Assembly (NCBI GenBank): GCA_903870245.1
Contig: CAIQCB010000017.1
Location: 1 to 53,887, forward strand
Direction: 5' to 3'
DNA: 53,887 nucleotides
Source: an uncultured Methylocystaceae bacterium
GTDB taxonomy: Bacteria > Pseudomonadota > Alphaproteobacteria > Rhizobiales > Beijerinckiaceae
Below are positions 53,692 through 53,887 of this stretch, piece after piece. A program made the position numbers and the translations under genes. The notes under the pieces are model-generated. The model saw only the letters and a list, made by a program, of their open reading frames with translations. It did no database searches and was not told the origin of the DNA. The stretch's first letter is position 1. Every line of letters begins with the position of its first letter.

Positions 53692-53887
53692 TTAGTATTT
53701 CGCGACGACCGGAGCAGCGCCCCAGTTGAAGTGATAGTTGACGCCAGCGCGAACCGTGTTCCAACGCGTGTGGTTGTTCACGTTGTTGATGCCCGCTCCC
53801 GTGTTGAACCAGGTGTTCTGGTTGCCGCCGGAGACGTCGGTATACAGATACTCGACCTTGGCCGACCAGTTCGGCATGAACATCCAC
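53692..53887 (-). CDS. C-terminal fragment of an Omp25/Omp31-type outer-membrane beta-barrel protein
   Basis: The last 64 codons of a gene that starts beyond the window. The peptide MPNWSAKVEYLYTDVSGG...NHTRWNTVRAGVNYHFNWG shows alternating aromatic and polar residues of the last strands of an 8-stranded porin-like barrel of the rhizobial Omp25/Omp31 type. Barrels of this kind usually end within about ten residues of NYHF; here the tail is AAPVVAKY. A strong terminator follows. The strong terminator and typical barrel suggest an abundant outer-membrane protein. Confidence 0.8.
   Translation of the reverse strand, partial: WMFMPNWSAKVEYLYTDVSGGNQNTWFNTGAGINNVNNHTRWNTVRAGVNYHFNWGAAPVVAKY

Noticed and set aside
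1-53887. tRNA, rRNA, tmRNA, CRISPR array, insertion sequence or phage genes
   Set aside because: None seen on reading either strand; presence of smpB prompted a look for tmRNA, without success. Subtle small RNAs cannot be excluded by eye.

Overview
The window reads as chromosome of a serine-cycle methylotroph of the Alphaproteobacteria (Hyphomicrobiales). The Methylocystaceae/Beijerinckiaceae type II methanotrophs are the best guess. The main reason is an unbroken block at about 31.0-44.0 kb that carries almost the whole serine cycle with its tetrahydrofolate C1 branch, in the mtdA-fchA-mtkA-mtkB-ppc-mcl order known from Methylobacterium. The GC-rich codon use and the slt/dapA/smpB neighbourhood also fit. 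No methane monooxygenase or methanol dehydrogenase gene lies here, so methanotrophy itself is not shown.

Layout. 1-4.8 kb: an AT-rich, minus-strand surface-glycan block (wbpA, wbpB, an LpxD-like acyltransferase, wbpE, and the start of a membrane protein) that looks acquired. It is followed by 945 bp of AT-rich sequence without a gene. 5.7-8.3 kb: a TonB-dependent receptor. 8.5-10.1 kb: an SDR plus cyclase-family operon ending in a clear terminator. 10.5-16.3 kb: a LapG-like transglutaminase-fold protease, smpB, dapA, a lytic transglycosylase and acetate kinase. 16.5-20.5 kb: a MarR-like regulator with a 13-G tract at its start, small proteins, an orphan HicA-like toxin, a glutathione peroxidase and a sigma-54 response regulator. 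20.8-27.9 kb: oligoendopeptidase F, a GNAT enzyme coupled to a dicarboxylate symporter, a secreted unknown, a YmdB-type phosphodiesterase, and pabB-pabC. 28-30 kb: a gene-poor stretch with palindromes upstream of an LdtR-like MarR regulator, then a UPF0114 membrane protein.

30.1-44.0 kb (all minus strand, transcribed ftfL to gck): ftfL, sga, hprA, mtdA, fchA, mtkA, mtkB, ppc, mcl, gck and a nitroreductase. Formate enters as formyl-H4F (FtfL), is converted to methenyl- (FchA) and methylene-H4F (MtdA), and is joined to glycine by a GlyA encoded elsewhere. Serine is then turned into hydroxypyruvate (Sga), glycerate (HprA) and 2-phosphoglycerate (Gck). After enolase, also elsewhere, PEP is carboxylated (Ppc), and malate is activated (MtkAB) and cleaved (Mcl) to glyoxylate and acetyl-CoA.

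44.6-53.9 kb: msrB, a CrtI/RetSat-like flavoprotein, then a run of small exported or membrane proteins (SmbP-like His-rich protein, DUF3429, periplasmic cupin, DUF2092, Gly-rich protein), an iron-sulfur photolyase, a DUF4239 membrane protein, an exported UbiC-fold-like protein and, cut by the window end, an outer-membrane beta-barrel protein with a strong terminator. I saw no rRNA, tRNA, CRISPR array, transposase or integrase.

No single locus is clearly a new system. The best candidates for something undescribed are the G13-tract regulator, the wbp pathway with an LpxD-like enzyme in the WbpD position, the exported-protein row near 47-50 kb, and the paired palindromes upstream of the LdtR-like regulator.
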